Shown here one piece after another: positions 49,601 to 60,974 of a DNA stretch of 64,000 nt (position 1 is the stretch's first letter; the number at the start of each line of letters is the position of its first letter). Under the pieces are notes generated by a model, which worked only from the letters and a program-made list of their open reading frames with translations, ran no database searches and was not told the DNA's origin. Origin of the DNA: Misgurnus anguillicaudatus (Eukaryota > Chordata > Actinopteri > Cypriniformes > Cobitidae); contig NC_073339.2 of the NCBI RefSeq assembly GCF_027580225.2, forward strand, positions 41,592,501 to 41,656,500. Reading direction: 5' to 3'. A program made the translations under genes and the position numbers.

Positions 49601-52029
49601 AAACATTTGTTATTTCCGTTGAGGTATTTGTTCAAGAGTTTAGTTTAGCAACTTGTCAGACCATTAAACAAACGGAAACCGGAAGTTCCGACCAGACGCG
49701 TAATCAAGTCACCGCACGTGCGTCCGATGAAAACGTCTATATTGGACTTAATATCCGCACTATTCTCAGTTTCTGGTTGTAGAAACTATGGCAATACAAG
49801 TGGACAATTGAGAAAGTGGTGGTTATACAGCATCTATCATACAGCTGTTGTGCCTTGCAGCTTATTCATTACAATGGCATAAAACAATGTGATGTACAGG
49901 TAATTCATTACCTCATTTATGAACACGATTAGCGAATTCTATACATCTCTGGAGGGTGAAAGCAACATCTCCCATCGTTCCACTCTCCTTCATAACGCTT
50001 TGCCTCAGTTATAGTTTTATTGCGTAATAGCGACCTCTAGTGGTGAAAACCTACATTTTGTGGCTTTAAGATCTGACTGCCCTCAAATGTGATTACTACG
50101 CACCTTGGGCTTGATATTGTCCTCAAAATGACTTGTCTCAATCTCCTCGCCCTCATCGGAGGCTGGGCGGAACTGCAGAGTTCCAGAGTTGATGTAGAAA
50201 CCGCCATATTTAGTGGTGAGAGAAGCTGGAACCAGCTCATCGTACTTTGGCGTGTCAGTAAAAAAACAAGATGGGTTAAACTTGGATCTATAATGAAAAA
50301 ATAATCTAACACAGCTCTTTTCTGTGACAGAAGAATTTGACTGGAACTCACAGCCTCTGAGTTATCAATGAAAGAATCATTTTCGTCGTAACCAAAACCT
50401 ATGTCCACCAGGTCCTGGAATCTGTCTTTTTTCTTTTTGCAAGCTTCACCCTAAAAAAATAAATAAATGTGAATATGCACCTAGGGGATTCAATTGAAAT
50501 ATCAATAGACACCAGGAACTATACCAACAAATTTTTCATAATGTATCCAAGACAAAACTATCCAAGACTAAAAAGGCTTTTTATTCACCCTTGTTACAGT
50601 TATTTATTTTTTATGACCCTGGAACACAAAATTAGTCTTAAGCCATAAGTCGCATGGGTATATTTGTAGCAATAGCCAACAATAAATGATCGATTTTCCA
50701 AAATTCATTAGGATATTAAGTAAAGATCATGTTCCATAAACATATTTTGTAAATGTCCTACTGTAAATATATAAAAATGTATTTAGTAACGTGTGTTGCT
50801 AAGAACTTAATGTGGACAAATTTAAAGGCGATTTTCTCAATATTTTGATTTTTTTGCACCCTCAGCTTTCCAAATGTATCTCGGTCAAGTATTGTCCTAT
50901 CATAACAAACCATACATCAATGGAAAGCTTATTTATACACACGTCAAGGAGAATGCAAATGGACATAATCAATTTACCAAACCTGCATGTCTCTGAACTG
51001 TGGGAGGAAACCGGAGTAAACCCAAACTGACACAGAAAAAACATGCAAACTCCATAAAGAAACGCCCTTTTATAGTTGAAAGTACAGTGTATAGCGTACA
51101 TAAAGACATCTGCATTCTTCTGACTGTTCCAGTTTACTGTATTTGTCAGCACAATACTTTATACTAACAAATAAAACCTTACAGTATAAGTGAAACAAAG
51201 TGAACAGGGCTCACGAACGGTTTGGTTACAAACCTTCCTCAAAATATCTTCCTTTGTGTTCATCAGAACAAAGAAATGTATACAGGTTTGTAACAATACG
51301 AGAGTGAGAAAATGATGACAGATTTTTCATTTTTGGGTGAAGTGTCCCTTTAACGCAGTACCCCATATTGCCCTAAAACATCCAAGCTTTTGGCACACAG
51401 ATAGGAAGGTCAAGGTTATACTTACATATTTCTCTTCAAACTTTCTTGCAAGTGCCTCCAGTTCATCTCTCTCTCTGTCTTCCACCACCTCATCTAACGT
51501 CTGTGATTTATTCTCGGTCGTTTCCTTAAACATGAAAACAAGACAGTAACAAGTGTACTCCTCAAAAGGTTCCTAAAGTCCTATATTTGTATAGTTTCTT
51601 TGTAGTGGAAAGAGGTTTTACAGATTATCAAAAGGGAAGGTCCAGTTGGGTAACCAAAAACGGTTCTTTTATAGCATCACAAGAACACTTCCAGCACCTA
51701 TATTTTGAATAGTGTACAGTCAAAGGTCACGGGTACATAAATTCAGCAGGTCATGAGTTTTTTTAGTTAAAAGCGTCTGCATAAATGTATACCTTGGAGC
51801 TAATCAGATCCGGGTAGATGAACTCCGGGCAGCGTTGCTCGTCCGGCTCGAACAGTTTTAACTCCAGTCTCGTGGCAGCTGGTGGACACGGTGTCGGTCC
51901 AGACGCTGGCGTGGGAACCGGTAAACCCAGTTTGTCATGCTGCTCATCAGAAACAGGAGGAATGGAGGGAAGAGGGAAGTGTGCGTTGCTGGAAAGTGCG
52001 GTCAGTTGAATTCGCCTCGGCGCGGCCAT
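37665..52029 (-). CDS. ubn1: Ubinuclein-1, H3.3 chaperone subunit
   Basis: UBN1 is the scaffold of the HIRA complex, which deposits histone H3.3 independently of replication. Sixteen exons: 51793-52029, 51426-51524, 50352-50450, 50104-50244, 48773-48867, 48249-48654, 47492-47562, 47267-47396, 44979-45097, 44406-44528, 44066-44209, 43921-43971, 43569-43608, 41087-41545, 40520-40763 and 37665-37804. All phases agree, giving 865 residues against about 1134 in human. The Hpc2-related domain (residues 113-175) has [19 protein letters not shown] and [20 protein letters not shown]. Next come [14 protein letters not shown], the ubinuclein middle domain (360-585: [40 protein letters not shown]) and a short disordered tail with [10 protein letters not shown] and [12 protein letters not shown]. 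The start is [14 protein letters not shown]; an in-frame Met six codons earlier is the alternative. Exon 5 uses an odd donor (AG|GTCATC). The last exon fits only by phase and weak similarity. Confidence 0.9.
38072..39690. repeat. hAT-like element with nested palindromes, in ubn1 last intron
   Basis: The ends are ctgtgtcccaatttaagggc and its inverse gcctttgaattgggacacag. Inside are a hairpin at about 38835-38965 (tcgtgaataagtaacggctg against cagccgttacttattcacga) and a larger palindrome at about 39115-39600 (accaaaccgtttgaaaatcg in both orientations, gaggtctcgctc-type flanks around gggcgctcgctcactcgtag). Confidence 0.7.
39989..40456. repeat. MITE family (gacgagttatcgtcaatt), compact copy
   Basis: The left end aactctttccacgccattga and the right end caactggcggggaatgagta are inverse. 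It is the sister of the large copy at 35335-36625. Confidence 0.75.
41632..42247. repeat. Repeat of taatgcattac family with nested foldback
   Basis: The outer element is built from gtaatgcattacaagtaacg at the left and gtaatgcattacttttaaaa at the right, ending ccttccccaacactg. A nested foldback lies at 41847-42048 (cactgaaaaaaatgattcat against atgaatcatttttttcagtg). Confidence 0.8.
42793..43075. repeat. TTAA MITE
   Basis: The ends are TTAAAGCAACACTATGTAGT and its imperfect inverse ACTACAGAGTGTTGCTTTAA. Confidence 0.85.
43287..43532. repeat. MITE with ggggcggttcaca ends
   Basis: ggggcggttcacattttgca at the left and tatgtgaatcgccccc at the right form short inverse ends. The interior is CG-rich (gcgtccg, gcggacgcacc). 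Confidence 0.7.
43663..43848. repeat. Short TTAA MITE in ubn1 intron
   Basis: TTAATGGTGCTGTGTGTAGA and the inverse TACACACACTGCACCTTTAA bound a 186-bp element. An older relative lies at 60-445. Confidence 0.8.
45410..45647. repeat. MITE in ubn1 intron
   Basis: ggggcgctttcctggacagg and the inverse cctgtccaggaaaccacccc form the ends. ttagactagtcctagacta and ttaagctaatccc are internal partners. Confidence 0.8.
45648..46462. repeat. 815-bp foldback element in ubn1 intron
   Basis: The left part (ttaaaggtttactccatttt, gacctcacgtaatgcataat) is mirrored by the right part (gtgcattacgtgaggtcgcg, aagtggagtaatcctttaa). It abuts the previous MITE exactly. Confidence 0.8.
46548..46884 (-). repeat. Interspersed repeat, inverted relative of the 16-kb array
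   Basis: It starts aattcaattttatttatata and ends in the complement of the ccccaagggttttttccctc unit (aaaaacccttgggagattta) and a TA microsatellite at 46861-46884. Confidence 0.8.
47712..48231. repeat. TTAA MITE in ubn1 intron
   Basis: TTAAAGGGCACCCATTACGC and the inverse GCATATAGGTGCCCTTTAA bound 520 bp. Interior text such as gctcatttgcatttaaagg is shared with the 28.8-kb family, so the two are related. Confidence 0.8.
49109..50069. repeat. TTAA element with internal 185-bp duplication
   Basis: The ends are TTAAAGCCACAATATGTAAG and CTACATTTTGTGGCTTTAA. Inside, two tandem copies of about 185 bp (tataacaagcaaaa... at about 49380 and 49560) each contain cgcacgtgcgtccgatgaaa. Confidence 0.82.
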
Positions 52030-52120
52030 TGCGCAGGACGCGTGCAACGCCAGCGGTATTCCACAAACAGGTGCGATTAATTACGAGCCTCCAATTAAAA
52101 TCAGTGCCATTTTCTTAGCT
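52030..52120 (-). promoter_or_regulatory. ubn1: 5' end of ubn1
   Basis: The DNA from 51790 to 52080 is the most CpG-rich in this neighbourhood (gcctcggcgcggccattgcg) and there is no TATA box, as expected for a housekeeping promoter. The exact start site is not visible. Confidence 0.4.
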
Positions 52121-54780
52121 TATAAAGGAAGCATGCAAGATGCATTTGTGCGTTCCAACACGGTAGAAATACAGCGTTCAGCCGACTTCTATTTATCCAT
52201 GTCATGTAATGCTGAATGAGTGGTGTGCTGTCTTGTATTGCATATTCAGATTAAGTCTCCATCAACAATTTCATCGCCTTTCTGAGCCATTTTAGTGAGT
52301 ATCTGCGGGCCTGTGTATCGTGAAGCCATGAAGAGCAATGCAATATTATTGTTTTCAAATCCAGAGCAAAAATAGGATGCAGTCAGTCTCCATGCAGGAC
52401 GGATTGGTCGGTGGTTCGCGTTATCGATCGATGTCGATCTAATCTTGACTGTCAGCTGTATCTATATCGATACATTGTAACCTGAGATTCAGATTTTATC
52501 ACTGAAATGGACACCCACAACTATTTCCAAAATCGCAGTTCGGCGCGCTCATTGGATAGATCGCTGTCTAGTCAGATGGGTCGTCATCATTCTGCGCCTG
52601 ACTTACTTTAGTGATGCAGTGCAAATAATGTTTATCTAGATTCACGTCGTTTTTGTGGGTTTGCTGAGGTATAGTAACAGGTAGGATTAAATATAAAGTT
52701 GTATGCATATTTTACATCGCATCCATTTTCATATCGCCATATCTTCAATGGAGCGTTAAAAGTACAAATTTAAAGACATGCATGGTTGATAACGTTGTAT
52801 GAATCATTTTATATTGTACTTTTACTAAACGTGTATTGACTAAACAGTTTTTTAACCAAACTTTTAATACGTTCGATAACAAAAATACAAAATGATGCTA
52901 TGGTGCTGTCCTTGGTCCTGGATTGCTTTAGCCCAGCGGTCACCTTTAATTTCTTTCTTACCTTATCATAGTCTGTAATATTTTTTTTCAAAACAAAGAC
53001 CGTTTTCTGAAACACAAAGTTTCTGTGGATGACAAAGGTTTTTAGAAAAAAAACTTTTAGAAACCTTAATTTTTAAGCGCGTAATTGGTTCAAGTGGTTG
53101 CATGGTGTGCGTAAGCACCTTGAACGCACATTTTCTACCAAAATAGTAAAAGCCATTAATAGTTTTATCTCTGTTCTGATCATATAATATTATTCTTATG
53201 AATATTTAAAACGCAACAATTAATAAACCAAGATAAAGAATATATAACAAAATGTCCAAATTGTGGCAACTATGACAGGGCGCAATAATTCATTGTAGTA
53301 TTATTGTGAATTTGTGGTCCAGTCAGTCTCAAATGGCACCTATATGGAAACCCCTAAAATGAGCTGTAGTTTCTACTGTGTGTGTGTGTGTGTGTGTGTG
53401 TGTTTCTATGGGTGACCAATAGATGGCAGCAGAATACTTAAAAGTGAAGGAATGGATATTAATCAAACTACTAATGTGTTGTGGATGTCAGACCAACATT
53501 TAAGGCTCTTATTCATAAAAAAGTTACTCATTGCATAAAAATATTTACATTTTATCCAAACATTTATATAATATAATGAATGACAAAATTAAAAAACAAT
53601 GCAGAATGACTACTAAATTTGATACACCATTTCTTTACAACATAAATAATAATATATAACATGTATAATAAAAGCGAGCAAGCACTTATTTATGCAAATA
53701 GAGTATTCAAATACTTCATGGATGTGCTGCAATATAAATTGAGCCATACTTCAGTTTCCATTACACTTGACCATTGTTATGATATTATTAATTGTACAAG
53801 CACAACACAAACACAGCATGCTCATTGTGCATATGTGATAGGTCCAGCTGAAGTATATGTTAATTGTAGCTAATTTGCATGATTTGTAATACAACATATG
53901 CATATGGCATTTAGTTTGAAAGCGAGCATAATGTTTAAATAAATATATGTTGTTGGGTTGATAGATTTAGTAAATCCGTTTTTGGCTTTTAGAGACCTTA
54001 TTGAGAGAGAGAGACTATTTGCCAGATGGCTGCACACCTGGTACATCATCACCAGTGTCTGCCTCTCTAATAGGCCAATCTGATATGAATGACAGAAAAG
54101 ATCGCTTAAAAATTATCTTGGATCCCAATACTTCTCAGTTTGTCCACGTTTCTGTGTTTTAGTGAGTCAGCTTTTTGCCACACATCATACACTACAAAAA
54201 TTGCTTGTTTGTTTTAGTATAGTAGGGTAAAATATGTACAAGTCCAAAGGATGGGTTAAACTAACCTAGAACCTGTCTATTTGACCCATGTCATAGTTTG
54301 AAACAACCCAGCATATTTTTTTAGTGTGATATTGGCCAAGTCACGTGCGTCCGGAAAACTCCTGGAGATCCTGTTTGGCAATTTAAGTGCTTTATACTTG
54401 TAGTTAGTCTGCATTTTGATTTCTTCTATAGTGAAAATATTAAAGTAATTTTCTTTAGCTACATTAAGATGCACCTCACTTTCTACTCTCGCGGAGGCAC
54501 AAGCCTCTTATGAATTGAATTTGACAGTCACAAAGGCGTCATAATTGCTGTCTGTCGCATTCCATTCCATGTTAACATATCACAAACTCATTCAAATGTA
54601 ATTCGGGACGCATATGTTTTCGCTATCTCTCTTTCTTTTTCTCTCTAGCAATTATAAATGAATTTCACGGTGTAGGCTTTTAATGCTAATAAGATCCCCC
54701 TCCCCGCTGCCTGGCGAACGAACAGGCCAGTCTTTTACTGACAGACCCGTGGTGGGCGAGAGACGTGCGTGGCTTTTTAC
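52121..54780. other. Intergenic region between ubn1 and uncx, left part
   Basis: No gene is found. A TG microsatellite lies at 53377-53403. A minus-strand string at about 52890-52960 can be read as GDRWAKAIQDQG, but its frame is broken and I could not place it. Confidence 0.4.
53377..53403. repeat. (TG)n microsatellite
   Basis: About 13 TG units. Confidence 0.95.
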
Positions 54781-54784
54781 TTTC

Positions 54785-54787
<3 letters not shown>

Positions 54788-54871
<84 letters not shown>
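54788..54871. repeat. (GA)n microsatellite
   Basis: About 42 GA units, followed by a short GATA tail. Confidence 0.97.
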
Positions 54872-54875
<4 letters not shown>

Positions 54876-54894
54876 TAGAGGGTACGGATCAGAT

Positions 54895-55280
54895 TGCACC
54901 CTTTTTGTTTAACCAGACTCCTGTTTCAATGAGCTAATGGAGCGGAAGAGATTGGCGCCCCGCGGTTACAGGAGGCCGACAGAAGCGCCGAATTAAAAAA
55001 GGTGTCAATAAATGTGCGAAAGACAATGAGCTAAAATACACAAGCTTTATAAGCAGGACAAAGAGGGACAGATGGAGGGTGGAGAGGGGGGTCCGACCAG
55101 TGACAGGACCCCTCAGAGAGTTTCATCAGAACGGAGAGGGAGTTACAATATTGTCCCGGGATGATTTAAAGCGCTCTGGGACACGCGGTCCCCAAAGTGA
55201 ATAATTTAGTCCTTTATTAACTCGAGCAAACATGAGCTGTTTTTAATTAACCAGTCAGATCAGAGTAAGACGAGCGCGCT
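54895..55280. promoter_or_regulatory. Candidate conserved non-coding element, uncx side
   Basis: This stretch is free of repeats, with balanced composition, homeobox-type motifs (TTTTTAATTAACC, aataatttag) and gcgccccgcggttaca. It looks unlike the MITE-rich DNA nearby. Only cross-species comparison could show that it is conserved. Confidence 0.3.
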
Positions 55281-55522
55281 TTATTCATCAGTGGGTAGTT
55301 AAAAAATAACTGCTTTTAAAAGTTAAACACAAGTTTAGATAAGAGTTTGGCGATAATACTTCAACAAGAAGTTCATAACAAAAATTAAACACTTTTATAT
55401 TTAAAGTGACTTACAACATATAGTGAAAACGATAAAGTGCGTTTTATTATTGAGAAGGCAATAAAAAGGCCAAAACAAATTTACAGTTTCAACAAAAAAT
55501 ATTTTCTTTCTTCGGTTTTCGT

Positions 55523-55657
55523 GGATCAATGGGTAGAGCTATACATTAGCAACGCAAAGGTCATGGGTTCACACATCCTAGGATTTTTTATCAGTATTGA
55601 ATGCAGTGTAAGTCGCTTTAGATAAAAACCTTTGCCAAAACGCATGTAAAATTTAAA
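55523..55657 (-). repeat. SINE copy, reversed
   Basis: gtggatcaatgggtagagct, aacgcaaaggtcatgggttc and gtaagtcgctttagataaaa are the tRNA-like head and tail of the common fish SINE. Confidence 0.75.
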
Positions 55658-55835
55658 ACGTAAATGACACACGCAGACATAGTTTTGTTCACGTAGCCGT
55701 ATGTCTCAGTTGGATATTAATATTTTCATTTTGAACCATGTAAAATCTAAATTTGTATATGCCAAGCTTCATCATTTATAGTGGGATGACGATATGCAAT
55801 ACAATTTTTATTTTATTGATACAACACATTTTTTT

Positions 55836-56175
55836 TAAGGGATCGTTCACCCAAAAATGAAAATTCTGTCATTATTTTCTCATCCTCATGTTGTTCTAAA
55901 CCTGTATGAATTAATTTTTTTGACAAATTATGGTAAGCACACATCTGATTGTATTGTGATAAATGATGATGAAGATATTTTGCACAGAATTGAGAGTTCC
56001 CTTTAAATTTTATAAGATTTGTTTTTCCTACTATGGAAGTCAATGGTTTCCACCAGCTGTGTGCTTCTCATCATTTATCAAAAATCTTATTATTTCATCA
56101 GAAAAAAAAAGAAATTCATACAGGTCTAAAACAATATGAAGACAGCATTTTTATTTTTGGGTGAATTTTCCCTTT
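55836..56175. repeat. Foldback repeat
   Basis: aagggatcgttcacccaaaa at the left and tttttgggtgaattttccct at the right are inverse. Internal partners are cctcatgttgttctaaacct and aggtctaaaacaatatgaag. This is a common fish MITE. Confidence 0.75.
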
Positions 56176-58255
56176 AAGCAGCATTATCCACGAGGCATTT
56201 ACTCGGTTTCCCACCGGGGGGAGCTGTAACATTTACAATTATATTCATAGCCTAATAAGGCAAAAATTATGAACACTTAATTAAACACTTAAACAGACTT
56301 GGGATCCATAAACACAATTATGCATTTAGTTAGCCTAATTATTTAATTACACGATTTCGACCTTGTATTTAAACTTACACCTTTTGGTACGAAGTAAATA
56401 TTGCAGAACAGATGACAATATTTATTGAAAAGCTTCTGAAGCATTGTAGAATATACATACCTTTTATTTTACTAGTAAATTATTATTAAAAATAAGTAAA
56501 TATAAGTCTGAGATAGTAAAGTTTAAATGAAAGACTGAACTGTTGGGATACTTAAATATGAAATAGATAGTTTGTTTAAGTGTTTGTTGAAGGTTTTGTT
56601 TTGGACAACAATGGGGAGGGCAATGAAGGCAATTCATTAAGAAGCTGAGTTAACCTGCCTCGTCTTAATTAAAACATCTTCGCTAGTTTACAGTGTAGAT
56701 GCTGGGACGTCTCTGGGGTTTTGGGTTTCATGCGCGCGGCAGATGGTCGCACAAGCCCAAAATAATAGTTGACGCTGCCCCTCCCTTGCTTCATTGTACC
56801 AGACCCGAACAACGTGAGCCTGCGAGCCACCGGGGGATTACAACAGCGTGGGTAACAAAGAGATATTAACTATCCAAGGCCCTCACAAACCACCGCGGTC
56901 AATGCACACCGAGAAACTGATTGATATCCAGGAGGATGACACGAGTCATGTGATGTGTATGGGATTTATCTGTTGAGACTGAGAGAGATAAATGATTCAA
57001 GTTTTTGTAAGATCAAGCCAAATCTTCCCTGCGTCACCACAAATAATCATTTACTGACAGCAATTTTTACAATTTTATAGGAAAAGAGATTATAAAGAGA
57101 CCAAAACCATATGTTTACTCTGCTTAATGAATAGTGACAAAATGTATCTTGAATGCACTGAGTCGCTTTGGATAAAAGTGAAGCAAAATACATAAATGTA
57201 GCCTAATTTAATTTAGGCTAATGGACGAATAGCCTCGAGGCAGCAAAAAATGTGACGTTCACGTATTAAAAGCCTTGTTTTCACACGTTTTACTCCAGTG
57301 GATGTTTAACTGGTTATAGGTTAATAAGTTAATGTTGTTGACCCTCACCTGAATATGTGCCAGTATTTTTATTGCGTCCACTTGCTTAGAAACCTTTAAA
57401 CATATTGTGGGTCATAAAACGGAAATAATAAAAAATATATAGGCCTACCTGTGACAAGGTCTGACGACATACTGTACAGGCTATATGGACAACACTTACA
57501 AAATCGCACGTGCAAGACCGCATCACTGGGTGGCGATAAAGCAATGGTTTCTTTTTCACATGCTGGTTTGTTTGAAGTTCAAGTTTATTATTGTGTCATC
57601 TTGATCGTCACTGAAGTTTGTATTAGCCTACTTCGCTCATTCTCACGACGTTTCTTAAAGAATGACAGAATTGATGCGCAGTGAGCGCAAAAAGCGTTAC
57701 GCACTCACCCCAAGACACAAGCACTTGCATATACTTCTATGTTAATGTGCCCTTCACTTTCTATATGATTAACTGATTAAAATTGTGGCCTGTTAATATA
57801 TGCAAATGATTAGGCTCGGCAATAAAACCTGGCGTCACCATTTCTCAAATTATATCATTACTATATTTTGAAAATGTTAATCTGTTCAATGGATTTCCCG
57901 CGGGAGGCGAGTAAATTAGGTCTATTTCCGTGCGTGCCAGCGCGAGGCAAAGGGACGCGACAAGCACATTCGATTATTACAATTAAACAATCCCTGCTCA
58001 GGGTCCGTCACGCATTGGTTATTTTTGGCATATTAAGCACGTTTTAGCAAAAGGTGATAAGTCAGTTTTAATTGAAATACATTGTTAAATTTTTAAAAGA
58101 TTATTATTATTATTGTTATTATTATTATACTTTATAATAAAGACTTTTTGCCCAAATGCATACTGCATGAATGCAGACCAGGGCATTGTTGGTTGTCAAG
58201 GCTGAATAAGGTAATTTAAAGGTGAATTATCAGAAATTAAGTGAATTAAAAACTC
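56176..58255. other. Gene-free stretch upstream of uncx
   Basis: No coding exon is supported. A partial SINE tail lies near 57155-57205 (gagtcgctttggataaaag). 56620-56900 is repeat-poor and may be regulatory. Confidence 0.4.
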
Positions 58256-58620
58256 TGAATTTTCTGCAGCCGGCCCAACAATTGCAGATAATTATTGCAA
58301 GGGAAAGTTTTAATTGCGTGATTAGCTGAGCGGGATTAGAGGGAAATTTGCCTGGTGGGATAGCCTAGTTTCCAACTAAAACAGCAAACTCTGTTCGAGT
58401 GAAACACAAACACAGATGGGAAAATCATTTTGCACTTTAATTGGTTCCGTTTGTGGATCAAATGACTTTCAACAATTAATTTACATTTCACACTTTAATT
58501 ATCTGTGAATCGAATAATATGCAGCTCAGTTTTGATAGCTAAAATTAACTCGCGTAAAGTTAATTTAGCAATTAAGATATTTAAAAAAAGTAAATTGATT
58601 TTTTTTAATTAAACGTTAAT
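58256..58620. promoter_or_regulatory. Candidate uncx enhancer with homeodomain-type sites
   Basis: The stretch holds many AATTA/TAATT motifs (gcagataattattgcaagg, gttttaattgcgtgattagc, caattaatttacatttc). It is repeat-free and lies 2.4-2.7 kb from the uncx start. Function is inferred only. Confidence 0.3.
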
Positions 58621-59340
58621 TATAGACTATGATTTTTTTTTAAATATATATTTTTACGTTCAGTGCATTTTTAACCTCTGCAAAATTACAAGTGTTAAAG
58701 TCTTGCTGTTCTTTATATATATATTCTGTAATAGCTTTGTTTGCAAATGAACATGAATTTATATGGACCTAGCAAAAAACTATTTAATTTTGACACATGT
58801 CATTTTTTATGGCGCATTCTGTTACGGATTTAAAGTAGTAAAAGTGCGATACGAGTGGGCAAAAACTCACTGAACCCGTACACGAGGCTTGCATGCGTCC
58901 TGTTATCAAGTTAATTAAAGATTGCGCTTCATACTCTGTCACACGGCCGGATTAAAAACAAGTGGCGCCTTGCAACGCTTCGCAGGGGCCTCGTGTCAAG
59001 GGCTGTCTGGGCATGAGCAGCGTGCGTCTAGCGGCAGGATGCTCAGAAGTGGAGGGGTGCCCTTTCAGAGACCAGCTTACAAAAAGCAAACGACAAGTAG
59101 CCAATTATGGGACTTAAATGTGCGGGGAGGGGGCAGAATGTAACGATTTCCATAATTCCTGTATGCGGCTTGATGAAATGTTTAGGAATAGAAAGTGGAG
59201 GAGAGAGATGCAAAGCAAGCATCAAACAATCACTCACGCGCTTTGAAAGCGACCAGAGAGGCCTGTGCTGATTTGAAATGAACACATTGAAATGCAGAGA
59301 GGCGGCCAGCCAACAGACTTCAGGGTCAAGTGACGAACGG
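58621..59340. other. Gene-free stretch upstream of uncx
   Basis: Low-complexity A/T at the left, then a GC-richer segment (58890-59140) with no splice-supported frame. Confidence 0.35.
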
Positions 59341-59620
59341 ATTATATGCTTCTTCTTAATAATATTAATTAAACAATTTGCATGCTAATAAGGTAACAAT
59401 TATCGTGCCTCTCTGTTGAAAGATTTAGGTTATTACTACATGCCGCGCGGGTGCCACCGAGGGTCAGCGCGAGCGAGCGAGCAGTGAGAAATTTCAGCTC
59501 AAATTAACATTCTGGCAGCTGGAGAAATTGGATAAATAAAGTGGAATTAATTCCCGGTAATGGAGGAAGAGAGCAGGGAGAAGGAAAGGCCCGTGTACTT
59601 ACTTTACACACGGACAGGAC
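59341..59620. promoter_or_regulatory. Candidate uncx enhancer with octamer motif
   Basis: It contains taatattaattaaac, a perfect octamer ATTTGCAT (59376-59383), ctaataaggtaacaattat and gtggaattaattcccgg in 280 repeat-free bases. A conserved POU/homeodomain element is plausible but unproven. Confidence 0.35.
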
Positions 59621-60719
59621 TGATTACCATCCTTTATTCACAACCATGCCTCCCTCACACATGTAGACACGTGCTCACACACACATTTTCCAAATGCAAA
59701 ACAATCGAGACAAGTAAACTCCAAAAATAGACATACTAAGGAGAATTTACCTTTAGCATTTATAAGGGCAGAACATTTAGTAATAAATTAAACTGTATAT
59801 TCAGTCACAACACTTTGAGATAAAGTAAATATTTAATAATATAGTTAATTTTTCTTTACACTCTCTTTAAAAAGCTAGCCTACTGACCTACTGTATCTGC
59901 AAAAGCGTATGTTTATATGAATATAAACCCGTAATAACAAGCTTAACTGAATCTATAAAACATTTTATCCCTAGGTTGATATGGCTATTTATTTGATGCC
60001 TCATTTTCTTTGCAGAATCGATTAATAAAACCTCCCACATCCAACTCCCATTTGTGAATAGATGATCAGTGGAATACAAGCATAATTGATTATACACACC
60101 AAATGGCTTAAACATGACAGTGATCTATAGGAAAGGTGAACAATGTTAATACAGTCTTTTGAACTCTGTACGCCAATAATCAAACAACTGAAAACAATGT
60201 TAAAGCATTTTCTGATCTTCCTTTTTCACTGTCAGGCTCGATTGTCTTTCCATCTTCATGTTTTTAACACCTGCTTATATCACAACCACTCAAACGTTAA
60301 AATGCACTGGCCTCTACATATGAGAAAGTCAGAGCTTGTGTTTTTAAATTCATCTTGACAGCTTGCAACAGGGTGATGCTTCGTTTGTTATGAGATATAG
60401 CTCTATTCGGGCACAATGCCTCCTGCGTAATAGGATAACATCATTTTACGCATTCAATTCATTGAAAAATAAGTGACGTTTTCTGTTCTAGGATGCGTTG
60501 TTTTGAAAGTGCAAATGTGACCAGTGCTCCCAAATTAGCTATTTGGACAGAAGCACTGTATGTTTATGCAGAATTTGGTCAGGAATCAATCAATCCGCCG
60601 GTTTCGCCTCCTCCCTCTCGCCTAGTTGTGATGTCTCATGTTGTGTTGTGACAGCGCTGGTATTGTTTATTGAGGTGGATGTCAGGTATAATTAGCAATC
60701 GATATGGAAAACGTTTTGT
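59621..60719. other. Upstream flank of uncx
   Basis: No exon or repeat is recognised. Composition is A/T-rich until about 60600 and becomes CpG-rich afterwards. Confidence 0.35.
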
Positions 60720-60974
60720 GTCGTGAGTCTGACGTCACCGGCGCCTGACGTTCCCCATTGGTCGCGAATTCCCTAGCGCGAGACCTAGTTATTTGGACAA
60801 GAGGAGAGTTGATGTTGACAAAGTAGGAAAGAGCAAAAACCTCGACGCCTCCCTCGGTCTCTTTACTTCTCGTAGGGAGCGCAAAGCATGTCCACGTTTA
60901 CCGCTCCACGGCTGCTGCGTGCGCTCTGAGAGGGAGCCTGTTTGCTACACGCGCTTCCTTGATCCGGAGATGCA
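60720..60974 (+). promoter_or_regulatory. uncx: uncx core promoter and leader with minimal uORF
   Basis: A perfect CRE, TGACGTCA (60730-60737), and an inverted CCAAT box (ATTGG, 60757-60761) precede a GC-rich leader. The only ATG just before the coding start is at 60970: ATG CAA TGA, a two-codon uORF whose TGA (60976-60978) overlaps both candidate start codons, ATG 60975 and ATG 60978. Confidence 0.5.

Noticed and set aside
52809..53015. Minus-strand basic ORF with a GDRWAKAIQDQG-like string in another frame
   Set aside because: Frames do not join, there are no splice sites at the right places, and I could not link it to a family.
54683..54874. Plus-strand ORF ending in an Arg-Glu dipeptide run
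   Set aside because: It is a read-through of the GA microsatellite.
55523..55657. tRNA-like sequence
   Set aside because: The box motifs are degenerate and are followed by a SINE tail. It is a retroposon, not a tRNA gene.
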